A stretch of DNA of 36,503 nt from Candidatus Omnitrophota bacterium (GCA_029561555.1 JAKQXH010000104.1:1-36503); one strand, 5' to 3'; shown: positions 1 through 8,437, counted from the first letter of the stretch. Notes: generated by a model not told the origin, from the sequence alone. Made by a program: numbers and translations.

Positions 1-266
1 GAAGCGAGGTTGAATCGGATAAAAATCTCGGGGATATCGGCAAACACCCTTTTCTCGAATCCGTCGGGATTTAGAATCGTCAGATGATTCAGGCTGAAAA
101 CACCTTTCCCGAGATCCACCGTCACGCCCCGGATATTGGTATCGAAACCGGTCAGCGCCGTGATAAAGGTTTCAAAAAAAACTTTCGAAATCCATCCGCG
201 GGCGGCATAAAGACAGATCAGGCAGGCAAGAAAAACCGCAAAAAAAGGAAGAAGAAACTTTTTCAT
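1..266 (-). CDS. AsmA-like / DUF748-type envelope protein, N-terminal fragment
   Basis: Start of a minus-strand gene that runs off the left edge of the window; 88 codons are visible from the ATG at 266. The first 20 or so residues form a hydrophobic signal or anchor segment after MKKFLLP. The part that follows (a TNIRGVTVDLGKGVFSL stretch, then NPDGFE and ADIPEIFIRF) has the pattern of AsmA-family N-termini, in which a short beta-repeat is followed by an N-P-(E/D)-G-F motif and a D-I-P element. AsmA-like proteins are periplasmic, inner-membrane-anchored and implicated in lipid transport to or homeostasis of the outer membrane. The family call is by pattern recognition from a short fragment, so a different anchored repeat protein remains possible. 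Confidence 0.55.
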   Translation of the reverse strand, partial: MKKFLLPFFAVFLACLICLYAARGWISKVFFETFITALTGFDTNIRGVTVDLGKGVFSLNHLTILNPDGFEKRVFADIPEIFIRFNLA

Positions 267-335
267 AAAATCAGAATAACACAAATCGGAGCGGCTTGCC
301 GGAACAAAAAAGAAAAGGAGTGGTTTTGCGGAAAA

Positions 336-3300
336 TTACGCGCGGATTGCCACCAAACGGGCGGCAAGAAATTCATCGTACAACTTCTTAATCACATCGC
401 TGATGGCAAAACTCCAATGGCTGCCTTCCCCCGAAACCATCTGGTCAAAGCCCAATTCCCGGATACGGGTTCGGAACTCCTCTTCGGTCTCATCGGAAGT
501 CGGGAGAATATGCAATGCCATCACTTGAACGGCCGCTACCGCTTCGGATTCTTTTTCATCCCTCGGCCCGGGCGAAGAAAGCTGGATCAGCCCCGGAATT
601 TCCGGCAAAGCCCCGAAAGAGCGCAGCGCTTCCGGCAACAGAACACGGGCAACGCCTTTCTCGAAATCCGCGGGAGTGATCGGTCTCACCTTGTTGCTGT
701 AAAGCCCCTGCAATTTGCCCTGATTCAAATCGGAAAGCTTCGCCCAGGTTTCCTGATCATTCTTGGCTTCGATGAATTCCACTCGCTTCAAAATCGCCTG
801 AGGGATACCGAGTTCCTGAGCGGCTCTTTCGACCCCTTTTCCGATCACAACCGCGCCGGCGGAAGGATTGGCCAACAAAGTCTGCCAGACCGCAATGAGC
901 TGAGCATCAACCGCCTTTTGAGTCATGTCTTCCAGCATCGGGACCAGAAGCAACCGGGCCGCGGGTCTCGCCTCGGCAATGCTTTCAACAATCTGCCTTG
1001 ACCGTCCGGCCGGGAAATTCTCCGCTCGGGCCGCCTGACTTCTCGCCAAAGCACGGTCGATCGCATCCGCAACCGGCACCCCCTGTCCTAATTCTTCCGA
1101 AAAACACTGGACGGAATAAGCCGTCTGCAACCTCTGAATCCCCGCCAATACTTCGGCGGGCAAAGCGCCCGAAGGAATAACGTTATCGAAAACCAACGAA
1201 TTCCGCAAAGTTTCTTCCAAACTCATTTCCGCGGAAACGGCACCCTGAGCCTCCCTCTCTCCCACGGAAGCTTCCGGAACAATGACCCCCGCATTGGAAG
1301 GCAACGCGGGAATTTCATCGTGAAAATCGTGCGCGGGAATTGCCGGAACCGCGGTCGAAGCGGAAACGACCTCAATGTTCCCGTTAATTTTCCCGTCGCT
1401 CGTCAAAGTCACTCCGCGAACCGCCACCGTCGCCACACCGGGCATTGAAACCCGCATTTCACGGGCCGTAACATCCCCGGTGTGGGCATCATAGCGAAGA
1501 TCCCTTACGGAATCGATGCGCGCGGTTTTGAGATTTTCGTTCAGGCCGCCGACTAACCGGGCCTCGTTGAATGTCCCGGTCGCCTGAACTTCGGCCTGCG
1601 CCGTTATCACAGCCGCCCCCGAAACCGCCTCGGCCCAGGTCTTAACCCATTCCCCGACCGGCCCCAGGAAATACGCCCGCTCAACCGCGTGTGCCGCAAT
1701 CTGCAGGGCAAAACTTCCCGCAAAAACACTCCCGACCGCCGTATCGCTTTCCAGCATGACTTTCAGATACGTCTCGGCGCCCTGTTTGACGTCGATCCGG
1801 GGGATCACCACGACATAAGACAGATTGTCTTTCCTCAAAAGGCGGGTCACCCCGTCCGTATGAAATCCCCCGGTAATCAAAACCGTCCGGTCGGTCTGGG
1901 CTTCTTTCATCCGGTTCAGTACATTCCCGATAAAATGCGAGTCGCGTTCGATCACGATCCGGTAGAAATATTCGACTTCATCCATCAGTTTGTCCAGCCG
2001 GGTCACGTCGCCCTTGTAATCGGAAGGCTTTACTCCGTAACGGTCCGCCAGATAGTCGAGACGCTTTTGAATAATCGAAGGTTTGATCTTGTCGTATCGT
2101 TTCATCACGAAAGCCAGTTTCTCGCGATTCATCTCGAGCCGGAAATACTGCTTGAGAAGCTCCGCGGCTTTCAGGAGATCGATCAAGAACCGTTCTTCCT
2201 TCGATTGAAAGAGTTTCTTCTGCAAAAGCCGCTCAAGGCGGCTCACTTCATTGAAAAGCCCCTGATGTTCGACTTCGTCCTGAAGGACCAGAAATTCGGC
2301 GAATTTCCTCAAGGCAGGGTACGCGAGAAGATCCACTCCGCATTTCCCGGCAAGTGCCGTAATCCTTTTGAAGTATATCCTGGGTTTCATTCCCTTCTTG
2401 GCGAGTTCCAATTTGCTGACCAGATCCTTTTGCTCGTCCGTCAGCTCATTCGCCAGAAACGCTTCTTTGAGCGCCGCAGCTTCAAGCTGAACCGCTTTGT
2501 CGTTAATCCCCTTCTCGAGATCTCGCAGACGGACAATGCGCACCAGATTGGGAAAGCGGTTTAATTCCGTCAGATCCCGGAGAGACGCCAGCTTGTTCTT
2601 CTCCGCTAATTCATTCAGGTACAGCACGTAATCCAGAAGCTCGATCTTCTCCTGAGCGTATTCTTCCATCTTCCGGGTCAGATCCAGCAAATCTTCGTTC
2701 AGAAGCTTGATCCTCAAATCTTTCGCGACCAGCCCCATCTCGTTGAAATATTCATCCAACTCCTTCTGATGGGAATAAACCGAGCGGAATGTTTTCAGGT
2801 TTTCGATATAAAGCGTGGCGTCTTCCACCCCGTAAAGTTCCACGGGATTCTCCGATTCGACGGCAAATGCTTCCGCGCCCGACAACCGCCCCTGACGCAT
2901 CAGGAAATCGGCAAGTTTCAGGTTCGCTTCCTTCAAGTAGGAGACGGCAAAAATCGAAGGGTCCAGTTTGGATGCGGCCCCTTCAAGCTGAATCAGCTTC
3001 AGATAATAATTGCGGCGAAGGTGGTCCAAAATCTGTTTGATATTCTTTTGAGCTTCGTAATTGGCGTGAGCGTCCTGAATGTGCACGATCAAAGGCGAAG
3101 ACGGCGCGCCCTGAAAAACTTCTTCGATCTTTCCGTATGTCTCGGGGATGGCGATATCGTAAGGATTGACCGTTGAAATTTCTTTAGCGGTTTCGACGGG
3201 AAGTCCTCCCGCGCCCGTTTCCGTTACTCCGATCGGCTGCTCTTCTTTTTTGAGCGTTTCCGAAACTTGAGCGGCTTGCTGGGAAAATGCCGCCGTTTCA

Positions 3301-3359
3301 AACATAAAAACCGAAACGGTAAGGAAAACAAGTAGTTTGAATGAAGTTTTTCGCCTCAC
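336..3359 (-). CDS. Large secreted protein with ChaN/TraB-like N-terminal half
   Basis: Protein of 1007 aa, starting at a GTG (3359) with AGAGGAG about ten bases upstream. A longer reading from 3422 is rejected because that ATG overlaps the -35 box of the promoter at 3394-3422. Residues 1-27 look like a Sec signal peptide. The segment around residues 93-128 (IQDAHANYEAQ, then LIQLEGA) and the segment around 470-505 (ERDSHFIGNVLNRM, then ITGGFHTDGV) resemble the paired motifs of the ChaN/TraB/EreA (Tiki-like) fold: an early H-x-N-x-x-x-Q with an acidic strand end, and a late R-D...N plus G-x-x-H. Between them lies a long helical charged region. The C-terminal half, from about residue 560, has no motif I recognise. 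Likely exported and possibly a metal-dependent hydrolase, but function is inferred only from the weak motif match. Confidence 0.6.
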   Translation of the reverse strand: MRRKTSFKLLVFLTVSVFMFETAAFSQQAAQVSETLKKEEQPIGVTETGAGGLPVETAKEISTVNPYDIAIPETYGKIEEVFQGAPSSPLIVHIQDAHANYEAQKNIKQILDHLRRNYYLKLIQLEGAASKLDPSIFAVSYLKEANLKLADFLMRQGRLSGAEAFAVESENPVELYGVEDATLYIENLKTFRSVYSHQKELDEYFNEMGLVAKDLRIKLLNEDLLDLTRKMEEYAQEKIELLDYVLYLNELAEKNKLASLRDLTELNRFPNLVRIVRLRDLEKGINDKAVQLEAAALKEAFLANELTDEQKDLVSKLELAKKGMKPRIYFKRITALAGKCGVDLLAYPALRKFAEFLVLQDEVEHQGLFNEVSRLERLLQKKLFQSKEERFLIDLLKAAELLKQYFRLEMNREKLAFVMKRYDKIKPSIIQKRLDYLADRYGVKPSDYKGDVTRLDKLMDEVEYFYRIVIERDSHFIGNVLNRMKEAQTDRTVLITGGFHTDGVTRLLRKDNLSYVVVIPRIDVKQGAETYLKVMLESDTAVGSVFAGSFALQIAAHAVERAYFLGPVGEWVKTWAEAVSGAAVITAQAEVQATGTFNEARLVGGLNENLKTARIDSVRDLRYDAHTGDVTAREMRVSMPGVATVAVRGVTLTSDGKINGNIEVVSASTAVPAIPAHDFHDEIPALPSNAGVIVPEASVGEREAQGAVSAEMSLEETLRNSLVFDNVIPSGALPAEVLAGIQRLQTAYSVQCFSEELGQGVPVADAIDRALARSQAARAENFPAGRSRQIVESIAEARPAARLLLVPMLEDMTQKAVDAQLIAVWQTLLANPSAGAVVIGKGVERAAQELGIPQAILKRVEFIEAKNDQETWAKLSDLNQGKLQGLYSNKVRPITPADFEKGVARVLLPEALRSFGALPEIPGLIQLSSPGPRDEKESEAVAAVQVMALHILPTSDETEEEFRTRIRELGFDQMVSGEGSHWSFAISDVIKKLYDEFLAARLVAIRA

Positions 3360-3393
3360 GTCTATACGGCTCCTCTGCTCATTTCGTATTAAA

Positions 3394-3422
3394 AGTATAG
3401 CCCACGAATTGGGACTTTGCAA
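3394..3422 (-). promoter_or_regulatory. Sigma-70-like promoter of the large secreted protein gene
   Basis: On the minus strand TTGCAA (3422-3417) is followed by a 17-bp spacer and TATACT (3399-3394). Transcription should begin near 3387, leaving a leader of about 28 nt before the GTG at 3359. This rules out the upstream ATG at 3422. Confidence 0.6.
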
Positions 3423-3506
3423 ATCTTCTTAACGAGTCTTTAATAATAAAATCAATTTCAAAAAGACTTTCAAAAATAAAAAACTTATAACTCATTTAAA
3501 TTAGAT

Positions 3507-3529
3507 CGGTTACGGCAGAAATCGATCCC
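3507..3529. repeat. Copy 1 of a 23-bp intergenic motif
   Basis: This stretch matches 14147-14169 at 20 of 23 positions. The shared core is CGGCAGAAA followed, after one variable base, by CGATCCC. Both copies lie in intergenic DNA, in the same orientation, upstream of a minus-strand promoter. Function unknown. Confidence 0.4.
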
Positions 3530-3530
3530 G

Positions 3531-5255
3531 TCAGACTGATTCTAAACTTTTGTCATATATGCAAACTTTATTTTTCCCGGTATGCTTTGCGTGATAAAGC
3601 GCTTTGTCGGCAGCTCTCAGTATGGCGCGACTGTTAAAAAGCTGATCTTCCCTTGCCGCGGCAACGCCAATACTGATCGTAAATCTTGTCATTTGATTAA
3701 CGTAGTTAAACTCTTTCGCTTCCACGCTCTTTCTGATTTTCTCGGCAATCTGAACGGCCGCTTCTTTGGCGGTATGATTCAAGATAACGCAGAATTCCTC
3801 TCCCCCGTACCGGGCGGCAATATCTTCACGGCGCGTGCATTCTTTAAGGCAGAAACTAACCGTCCTCAACACATCGTCTCCGAATTGATGGCCGAAGGTA
3901 TCGTTGATTTTTTTGAAATTGTCGACGTCCATCATCAAAACGGATATTTCCTGAACCGGGTCCGTTTTCCTCTCTCTCCGGATGGACGCCATCAACTCCA
4001 GTTCGGAATTGATCCGGGTTTCGAGAAAACGCCGGTTGAATAATCCCGTCAGAGGATCCGTCACGACTTCCCCTTTCAATCTCACGTTCTCGATCAACGT
4101 CCGGAAATAGCGGTAAAACGCCGTGGCCAGGAACGAAAGCCATCCGGCCGCAAGCGGAGTAAAATAATTGCCGATCCGGTTTTCCATGAACAAAAGGAAG
4201 CCGATCCCCAAAACACCGGCGGTAACCCCTCCCAGCAAAAGCAATCCCCGGAATACTCCGCAGCGAAGCCCGGCAAAGCAGGCCAATGACACGAACAGCG
4301 CCAAAATCAAAGCCGTTACCGTCTGGGGGATTTCCGCGAGATAATCGCCGGTCAGCAAATTCACCAACACATTCGCGTTAATCACAAGCCCGGACATGAC
4401 TCCCAGCGGCGTATTGTAATCGTCATGAATGGCTTTCGAGGTCGTCCCCATCAGCACGATCTTCCCTTTGACCTTTTCGCCGAATTCCCCCGCCAGCACC
4501 TCGGAAACGGGAATGGAATTTACGTTATCGAGGGTGAACCGGTAATTGATTTTTAAGACGGCGTTTTTCCCGCTCACCGGGAAGAAAAACTTCCTCCCGC
4601 CTGCCGGATCCCCTCCTTTCAAGGAAGCCTGCCCGTTTTCCATCCCCAGATTAGCCAGATTGAACCCGATCCGCTCCTTGGCGATCATTAATTCCCAGGG
4701 CCAGCCTCCGATCTTTCCTTCCGGGTCATAGAACAGCAGCTGGTTTCTTCTGACGCAAAAATCCTTATCGAGCAGTTTATTGACAATCCCGACCCCTTTC
4801 GCCGCCTTCCGGAATTCTTCCAAAGGGAGGACGCAATTCCCCTTGTTATCCACGAAACTTGCCAGGATCACTCTCCCGGAATCCTCCATGGCCTGCGCAA
4901 GGAGAAAATCCCCGACCGGTTCCGCCCGCCCCGAAAACACAAAATCAAGCCCGATCAGGCGCGGGTTTGCCTGAGTCAATCCGCTGATCAGCGCCGCATA
5001 GGTCTGCCGCTTAAAGGGCCATTTCTCGCCGATCTTCTGCAAAGACGCATCGTCCACAATCACCAGGCAGATTTCGTTCAAGATCGGGTTGTGATATCCG
5101 AACAAAAAATGCCTCGCGCGGAAAAAAAGATCCTGAAACTGATATTCGGGAATTTCAAGCAGGCGGAAAGGCGCGATCACCAAAAGGTAAAAAAACGCCA
5201 CAAGAAACCCGGCGGCAGTGATTCGCGCGAAAAAATTAATTTTTTCGTGTTTCAT
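3531..5255 (-). CDS. CHASE2-GGDEF membrane diguanylate cyclase
   Basis: Protein of 574 aa predicted to make cyclic di-GMP from two GTP in response to an extracytoplasmic signal. Order: transmembrane segment at about 11-30, a periplasmic CHASE2 sensor domain at about 31-305 (IVDDASLQKIGEKWPF near the start, GKIVLMGTT near the end), three hydrophobic segments at about 311-382, then a GGDEF domain at about 395-570. The active-site loop is GGEEF at 484-488, so catalysis should be intact. RRED at 475-478 sits exactly five residues before it and matches the RxxD inhibitory I-site, implying product feedback. No strong Shine-Dalgarno is visible before the ATG at 5255. It is followed by 107 bp of AT-rich spacer and then the promoter of the next gene. 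The signal sensed cannot be read from sequence. Confidence 0.88.
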   Translation of the reverse strand: MKHEKINFFARITAAGFLVAFFYLLVIAPFRLLEIPEYQFQDLFFRARHFLFGYHNPILNEICLVIVDDASLQKIGEKWPFKRQTYAALISGLTQANPRLIGLDFVFSGRAEPVGDFLLAQAMEDSGRVILASFVDNKGNCVLPLEEFRKAAKGVGIVNKLLDKDFCVRRNQLLFYDPEGKIGGWPWELMIAKERIGFNLANLGMENGQASLKGGDPAGGRKFFFPVSGKNAVLKINYRFTLDNVNSIPVSEVLAGEFGEKVKGKIVLMGTTSKAIHDDYNTPLGVMSGLVINANVLVNLLTGDYLAEIPQTVTALILALFVSLACFAGLRCGVFRGLLLLGGVTAGVLGIGFLLFMENRIGNYFTPLAAGWLSFLATAFYRYFRTLIENVRLKGEVVTDPLTGLFNRRFLETRINSELELMASIRRERKTDPVQEISVLMMDVDNFKKINDTFGHQFGDDVLRTVSFCLKECTRREDIAARYGGEEFCVILNHTAKEAAVQIAEKIRKSVEAKEFNYVNQMTRFTISIGVAAAREDQLFNSRAILRAADKALYHAKHTGKNKVCIYDKSLESV

Positions 5256-5350
5256 GGGAAAACGGTCCGGCTATATCGCATTTTGAAATCAATTGAATGG
5301 GAGGGGCTTTTCTCACCCCTCTTCCCTCCAAACATCAACGGAATCCCGAA

Positions 5351-5401
5351 GCGGGGAACAATCCGGCTTCCCGCAAAGTGCCGCAACGGTCAAGTTGCAG
5401 C
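5351..5401 (-). other. Two-hairpin element between the PHP gene and the diguanylate cyclase gene
   Basis: Read on the minus strand, GCTGCAAC and GTTGCGGC (5401-5394 and 5387-5380) form an 8-bp stem with one G-U pair and a 6-nt loop. Next comes GCGGGAA pairing with TTCCCCGC (5374-5368 and 5358-5351), with one bulged C. The element lies just after the PHP-gene stop and about 100 nt before the diguanylate cyclase start. It could be a terminator region or a structured leader; I could not fit it to the cyclic di-GMP riboswitch consensus. Confidence 0.3.
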
Positions 5402-5411
5402 CCCGTTATCT

Positions 5412-6626
5412 TTAATCGCTCAGATAAATCGGGTTTGAAAGAATCCATAGTTTTTTCTTTCGATAGACTTCGACCCGATAGACTCCGGCCGCCGGGATTT
5501 CCAGTTCTGTATATCGGCCGGTTTCTCTCGAAAGCAAGCGTCCGTTCCGAAGAATCCGGATCTCACCCGGCTCCGGAGAATCCACTTTCAATACCGTCCC
5601 TTTTTCATAAATGCCGTGAGAGCCCATAAAAATCCTCTCCTGCGGGGTCTCCGCGGCAAATGAGAAATTCCTTACGGAAGGAGCCGAAGCCCCGATCGTC
5701 ACGTAAGCACGGCCTTCTTTCAATGCCTCGATAATCGCCGGCTTTGAAAGTTCCCGCGCCCAAACATGCGTTTGAACGGCCGAAAAAACCGGGGCGTACC
5801 CATCCACCGGCTTCCCGAAAAGTCTCCATTTCTGGTGCGCATCCGCCGATCCGATCCCGACCATCGTTCTGGTCTCAAGAAGCGTGTCCCACCTTCGCAG
5901 CAAATCATCCGGTTTTTCCCCGATCGAATCAAAAAAGGCGCGGGGAGACAGGAAAAGCAGCTTCATCGTTAAGGTCATTTTCCAGGGACGGCAGTAATCA
6001 TCCGCCAAAGTGTAAATTTCCATACCGGTCAAAGGGGCCAAAGACCAATCCGTCCATGACTTTCCGGGAAGTTCCCCGTGCGCGACGAAACTCACGCCGC
6101 CGGCCCGCTCAATCCGGTCCAAAATCCCGGAAAGATCATCCCGGGGATCCGCTTCTTCTTCGATGCCGAGCGCCAGAAGATGCCCGTCCGGAGTCGTCAG
6201 TTCGGTCCCGATCAAAATCAGGACGGCGCCGTAAAAACCTTCCATTTTTTCCTTCAGCCCCCGGAGCGTATTGTGATCCGCTACGACGACAAAATCCGTA
6301 TGCGTTTTCACCGCGGCGCGGGCAATCTCGTCAAAACGGCCTTTCGAAGTCAGAGAATAGCGGGAATGGACGTGCATCACGCCTTGATAATCGCGGTAGG
6401 GGATCCCCTCCGGCGCGGCCCCCGAGACCGGCTTCGGTTCCCCGAAATCAAAAGTTTCAATCGTGGCGCATCCGGAAAGGAAGACCGCGGACAACACGAA
6501 AAACCAGGCAAGCGGCCGGGACGCAAAAAAAAGAAATTTCCCGGAAATAAAGCCGGTAAGGAAGCGAGCCGGGAGTTTCTTTTTTCTCGTTTTTCTCCGG
6601 CTGTCGAATGCGGGCAGGAACGGCAT
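5412..6626 (-). CDS. PHP-domain phosphoesterase lipoprotein
   Basis: Protein of 404 aa with an N-terminal basic and hydrophobic signal ending in the lipobox LSGC (near residue 52), so it should be an acylated envelope lipoprotein. The rest is a PHP domain: HVHSRYS gives the first H-x-H, followed by VVADHN, a GTELTT acidic position, VAHGELPGK with a later histidine, and GSADAH near the end. These are the metal-binding positions of polymerase-and-histidinol-phosphatase-type hydrolases. A short C-terminal beta domain follows (about 330-404). The substrate is unknown; PHP lipoproteins are usually annotated only as metal-dependent phosphoesterases. The start at 6626 sits 21 bp after the preceding gene, with GGGGGA upstream; a later in-frame start closer to the signal peptide is possible. 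Confidence 0.8.
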   Translation of the reverse strand: MPFLPAFDSRRKTRKKKLPARFLTGFISGKFLFFASRPLAWFFVLSAVFLSGCATIETFDFGEPKPVSGAAPEGIPYRDYQGVMHVHSRYSLTSKGRFDEIARAAVKTHTDFVVVADHNTLRGLKEKMEGFYGAVLILIGTELTTPDGHLLALGIEEEADPRDDLSGILDRIERAGGVSFVAHGELPGKSWTDWSLAPLTGMEIYTLADDYCRPWKMTLTMKLLFLSPRAFFDSIGEKPDDLLRRWDTLLETRTMVGIGSADAHQKWRLFGKPVDGYAPVFSAVQTHVWARELSKPAIIEALKEGRAYVTIGASAPSVRNFSFAAETPQERIFMGSHGIYEKGTVLKVDSPEPGEIRILRNGRLLSRETGRYTELEIPAAGVYRVEVYRKKKLWILSNPIYLSD

Positions 6627-6647
6627 GCTTCGGATCCCCCGGGCTTT

Positions 6648-7043
6648 TCAGGAGGATTTTATTTGTTTCAAAGCGACCGGATAGGAAATCACCAGATCAT
6701 CATTCAGCAAGACTTCGACAAGATACTTTCCCGGAGCCGGGAAAACAATCCCGTCGAACCGGTTGATGGTTGTGTGATAATGATGAAGTTCTTTCAGTTC
6801 AAAAGTCGTCTCACCGCTCACGAGAAGCGATTCGCCGGTTTCCTCGCGAATAACCCGGATCTTTTCCTTAAAGGCCCCCGCCCCTTTGCACCACCGGTTC
6901 GCGACATAGAATCTCGAATGTTTCAACGGAAAGCTGGCGCCTCCGATCGTTTCAAAAAGGCCCAGAAACATAAATTTCCCGTTGTCTTCCCTCCGGACAT
7001 CGTCACAGAGAATCGAAAATTGCATCGTCGGATTGATATTCAA
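6648..7043 (-). CDS. DUF6941-like small cytoplasmic protein
   Basis: Protein of 131 aa. The start is a TTG at 7043, chosen because GAGGAG lies six bases before it; the in-frame ATG six codons later has no such site. It has no signal peptide or membrane segment. The pattern (an early ILCDDVR, then GKFMFLGLFE, FPLKHSRFYVANRW, a central strand-rich region and FPAPGKYLVEVLLND near the end) matches what I know as the DUF6941 family, small all-beta proteins of unknown function. It lies between the PHP lipoprotein and the TIGR04073 genes, apparently in one transcript. No enzymatic motif is visible. Confidence 0.6.
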   Translation of the reverse strand: MNINPTMQFSILCDDVRREDNGKFMFLGLFETIGGASFPLKHSRFYVANRWCKGAGAFKEKIRVIREETGESLLVSGETTFELKELHHYHTTINRFDGIVFPAPGKYLVEVLLNDDLVISYPVALKQIKSS

Positions 7044-7082
7044 AGCAGGCTCCTCGGTCCGGAATTCCCCGGCTGAGACATC

Positions 7083-7457
7083 TCAGGTTGCGCTCTCCGG
7101 TTTGGGCGGGATTTCGTCCGCGCGCGGATATTCCCAGGCAAATTCCGGTTCCATCACGGGCAGATAATCTTTCGGGAGAGGAAACGGAAATGTCAATACC
7201 TCATAAACGCCGGCTAATGTTCTTTTGCCGGTATAATAAAATCCCTTCCCCAATCCCACCACCCAAGGCGGATAAAATTGTCCGGCATCCGGCTGGCGAA
7301 GATTATGCGCCATTTCCATCCCGCCCAAAAGCAGATTGGCCCCGCCCCGCTCAAGCTTTCTCAGGCGGGTCCCCTGAGGATCAAAAGGGTCTTCCGCGTA
7401 AAGCGTGACAATCGGAATTAAAAGGACAATCAGAATCCAACAGGCGAGTTTTCTCAT
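7083..7457 (-). CDS. TIGR04073 exosortase-system-associated protein (copy B)
   Basis: Protein of 124 aa with an N-terminal signal peptide (MRKLACWILIVLLIPIV). The mature part carries the signature of the TIGR04073 family: RGGANLLLGGMEMAHN, a glycine-spaced hydrophobic middle, then YEVLTFPFPLPKDYLPVMEPE. The family is associated by genomic context with exosortase/PEP-CTERM-type export in PVC and related bacteria; its molecular role is unknown. The ATG at 7457 overlaps the stop of the preceding lipoprotein gene as ATGA, so the pair is probably translationally coupled. A longer in-frame reading upstream is rejected because it lies inside that gene. A second family member lies at 7833-8330. Confidence 0.78.
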   Translation of the reverse strand: MRKLACWILIVLLIPIVTLYAEDPFDPQGTRLRKLERGGANLLLGGMEMAHNLRQPDAGQFYPPWVVGLGKGFYYTGKRTLAGVYEVLTFPFPLPKDYLPVMEPEFAWEYPRADEIPPKPESAT

Positions 7458-7786
7458 TGCGAAGACTCCCGAGCAGGCGCTTCTTCCTCTGTTTTCCCCC
7501 ATTTGATCACCCGGCCGTTCTGGAACCATACGAGATAGTATTCCGTCTTTTTCCCGTTCTGAGGACTGCTTGCAAGGTACTTCCATATGTTTTGGGGACC
7601 GGCGGTTTGAACCCCCAAAGGATTTCCCCATTGAGCCAAAACATCTTCTTCGCTCATTCCGCTGAGGAAAGGGGATTTTTCCGAAAACCGGTAAGTCTTG
7701 AAATAAAAACCGCATCCGCTTCCCGAGAAAGAAAAAATCAGCATAACGGCCAATAGAAAACCGAACGCTTCAAATTCTTTCTTCAC
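7454..7786 (-). CDS. Small SmpA/BamE-like lipoprotein
   Basis: Protein of 110 aa with a hydrophobic N-terminus ending in a plausible lipobox (SGSGC near residue 25). The segment MSEEDVLAQWGNPLGVQ, followed by WKYL...YYLVWFQNGRVIKW, resembles the SmpA/OmlA (BamE-like) fold, in which an M-(S/T)-x-x-x-V-x-x-x-x-G-x-P helix precedes a strand pair. It is therefore likely an outer-membrane-associated lipoprotein. Its position between two TIGR04073 genes suggests a shared envelope task. The resemblance is short, and the protein could be a family-specific lipoprotein rather than a true BamE. Confidence 0.6.
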   Translation of the reverse strand: MKKEFEAFGFLLAVMLIFSFSGSGCGFYFKTYRFSEKSPFLSGMSEEDVLAQWGNPLGVQTAGPQNIWKYLASSPQNGKKTEYYLVWFQNGRVIKWGKTEEEAPARESSQ

Positions 7787-7832
7787 CGGAAAGCGGATGC
7801 TTTTTTCAAAAACCGTTTTCTTTCAAAAATTC

Positions 7833-8330
7833 TCAGCGAGCCGACCCTTGAGGCGTAATCTTCGGGCCCGGAGTCTGCCACACATACTCAGGCTCAATCA
7901 CGGGCTTATAATCGGCCGGAATCGGTATGGGGAACGTAATGACTTCGTACGCACCCACAATAATGCGAAGCGCCGTCATCCCGATTCCTTTCGCCATCCC
8001 GCCGGTCCATCCGACCAACACGCCCTGCTCTTCCGTCATGTTCTGGACATTGATCGGAACTTCCAGTGGAGAGGTAAGGATATTGGCCAATCCGCGCAAA
8101 AATTTATCTCCGACCTGATATTCTTTCTGAGTTTTTTCCACCGTAACAGTCGAAACGGACGAATAACTCGTAACCTGTTTTGTGCTCGCCGGAGGCGTGC
8201 TCGGAGCCTGCACAACCGTCGGAGCGGGAGCCGGCGCAGGCGGAGGAGTCGGCCCCACATCCGCAAACGCTTGTGTCATCGTGAAAGCAACTGCCGTCAT
8301 AACCACAACTACCAATACCCATTTCTTCAT
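7833..8330 (-). CDS. TIGR04073 exosortase-system-associated protein (copy A)
   Basis: Protein of 165 aa. The start is set at the ATG at 8330 because AGGAGGG lies five bases upstream; the reading from 8384 has no ribosome site. It has a signal peptide (residues 1-23), then a low-complexity linker rich in proline, alanine and threonine (about 25-60). The conserved part follows: RGLANILTSPLEVP, a glycine-rich stretch, then YEVITFPIPIPADYKPVIEPE, a textbook match to TIGR04073. It has the same architecture as 7083-7457 but a longer Pro/Ala linker, indicating an old duplication. Likely exported; the molecular function is not known. Confidence 0.85.
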   Translation of the reverse strand: MKKWVLVVVVMTAVAFTMTQAFADVGPTPPPAPAPAPTVVQAPSTPPASTKQVTSYSSVSTVTVEKTQKEYQVGDKFLRGLANILTSPLEVPINVQNMTEEQGVLVGWTGGMAKGIGMTALRIIVGAYEVITFPIPIPADYKPVIEPEYVWQTPGPKITPQGSAR

Positions 8331-8393
8331 TGCATCCCTCCTCTTTTTATCAGGAAAAATCTGTTTTAATTGCTTGCCGGACAAACAACAAGA

Positions 8394-8437
8394 ATTGCTA
8401 AGGCATCACTTTATCGCATTCGGATGTTCTTAGCAAT
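8394..8437. promoter_or_regulatory. Inverted repeat upstream of the TIGR04073 operon
   Basis: ATTGCTAA (8394-8401) and TTAGCAAT (8430-8437) form an 8-bp inverted repeat around 28 bp. It lies about 65-110 bp upstream of the start at 8330, where an operator or promoter would be expected. No convincing -10/-35 pair could be assigned. Function inferred only from position. Confidence 0.3.

Noticed and set aside
84-1001. Plus-strand frame opposite the large secreted protein gene
   Set aside because: Antisense shadow; the opposite strand has a signal peptide, promoter and ribosome site.
5228-5247. Perfect 20-bp AT-rich palindrome near the start of the diguanylate cyclase gene
   Set aside because: It lies inside codons 3-9 of the gene and is explained by lysine, asparagine and phenylalanine codons. 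No other evidence for a regulatory site.
5351-5401. Cyclic di-GMP or cobalamin riboswitch upstream of the GGDEF gene
   Set aside because: Neither consensus core could be fitted. The partial cobalamin-like wording is on the plus strand, with no gene downstream in that direction.
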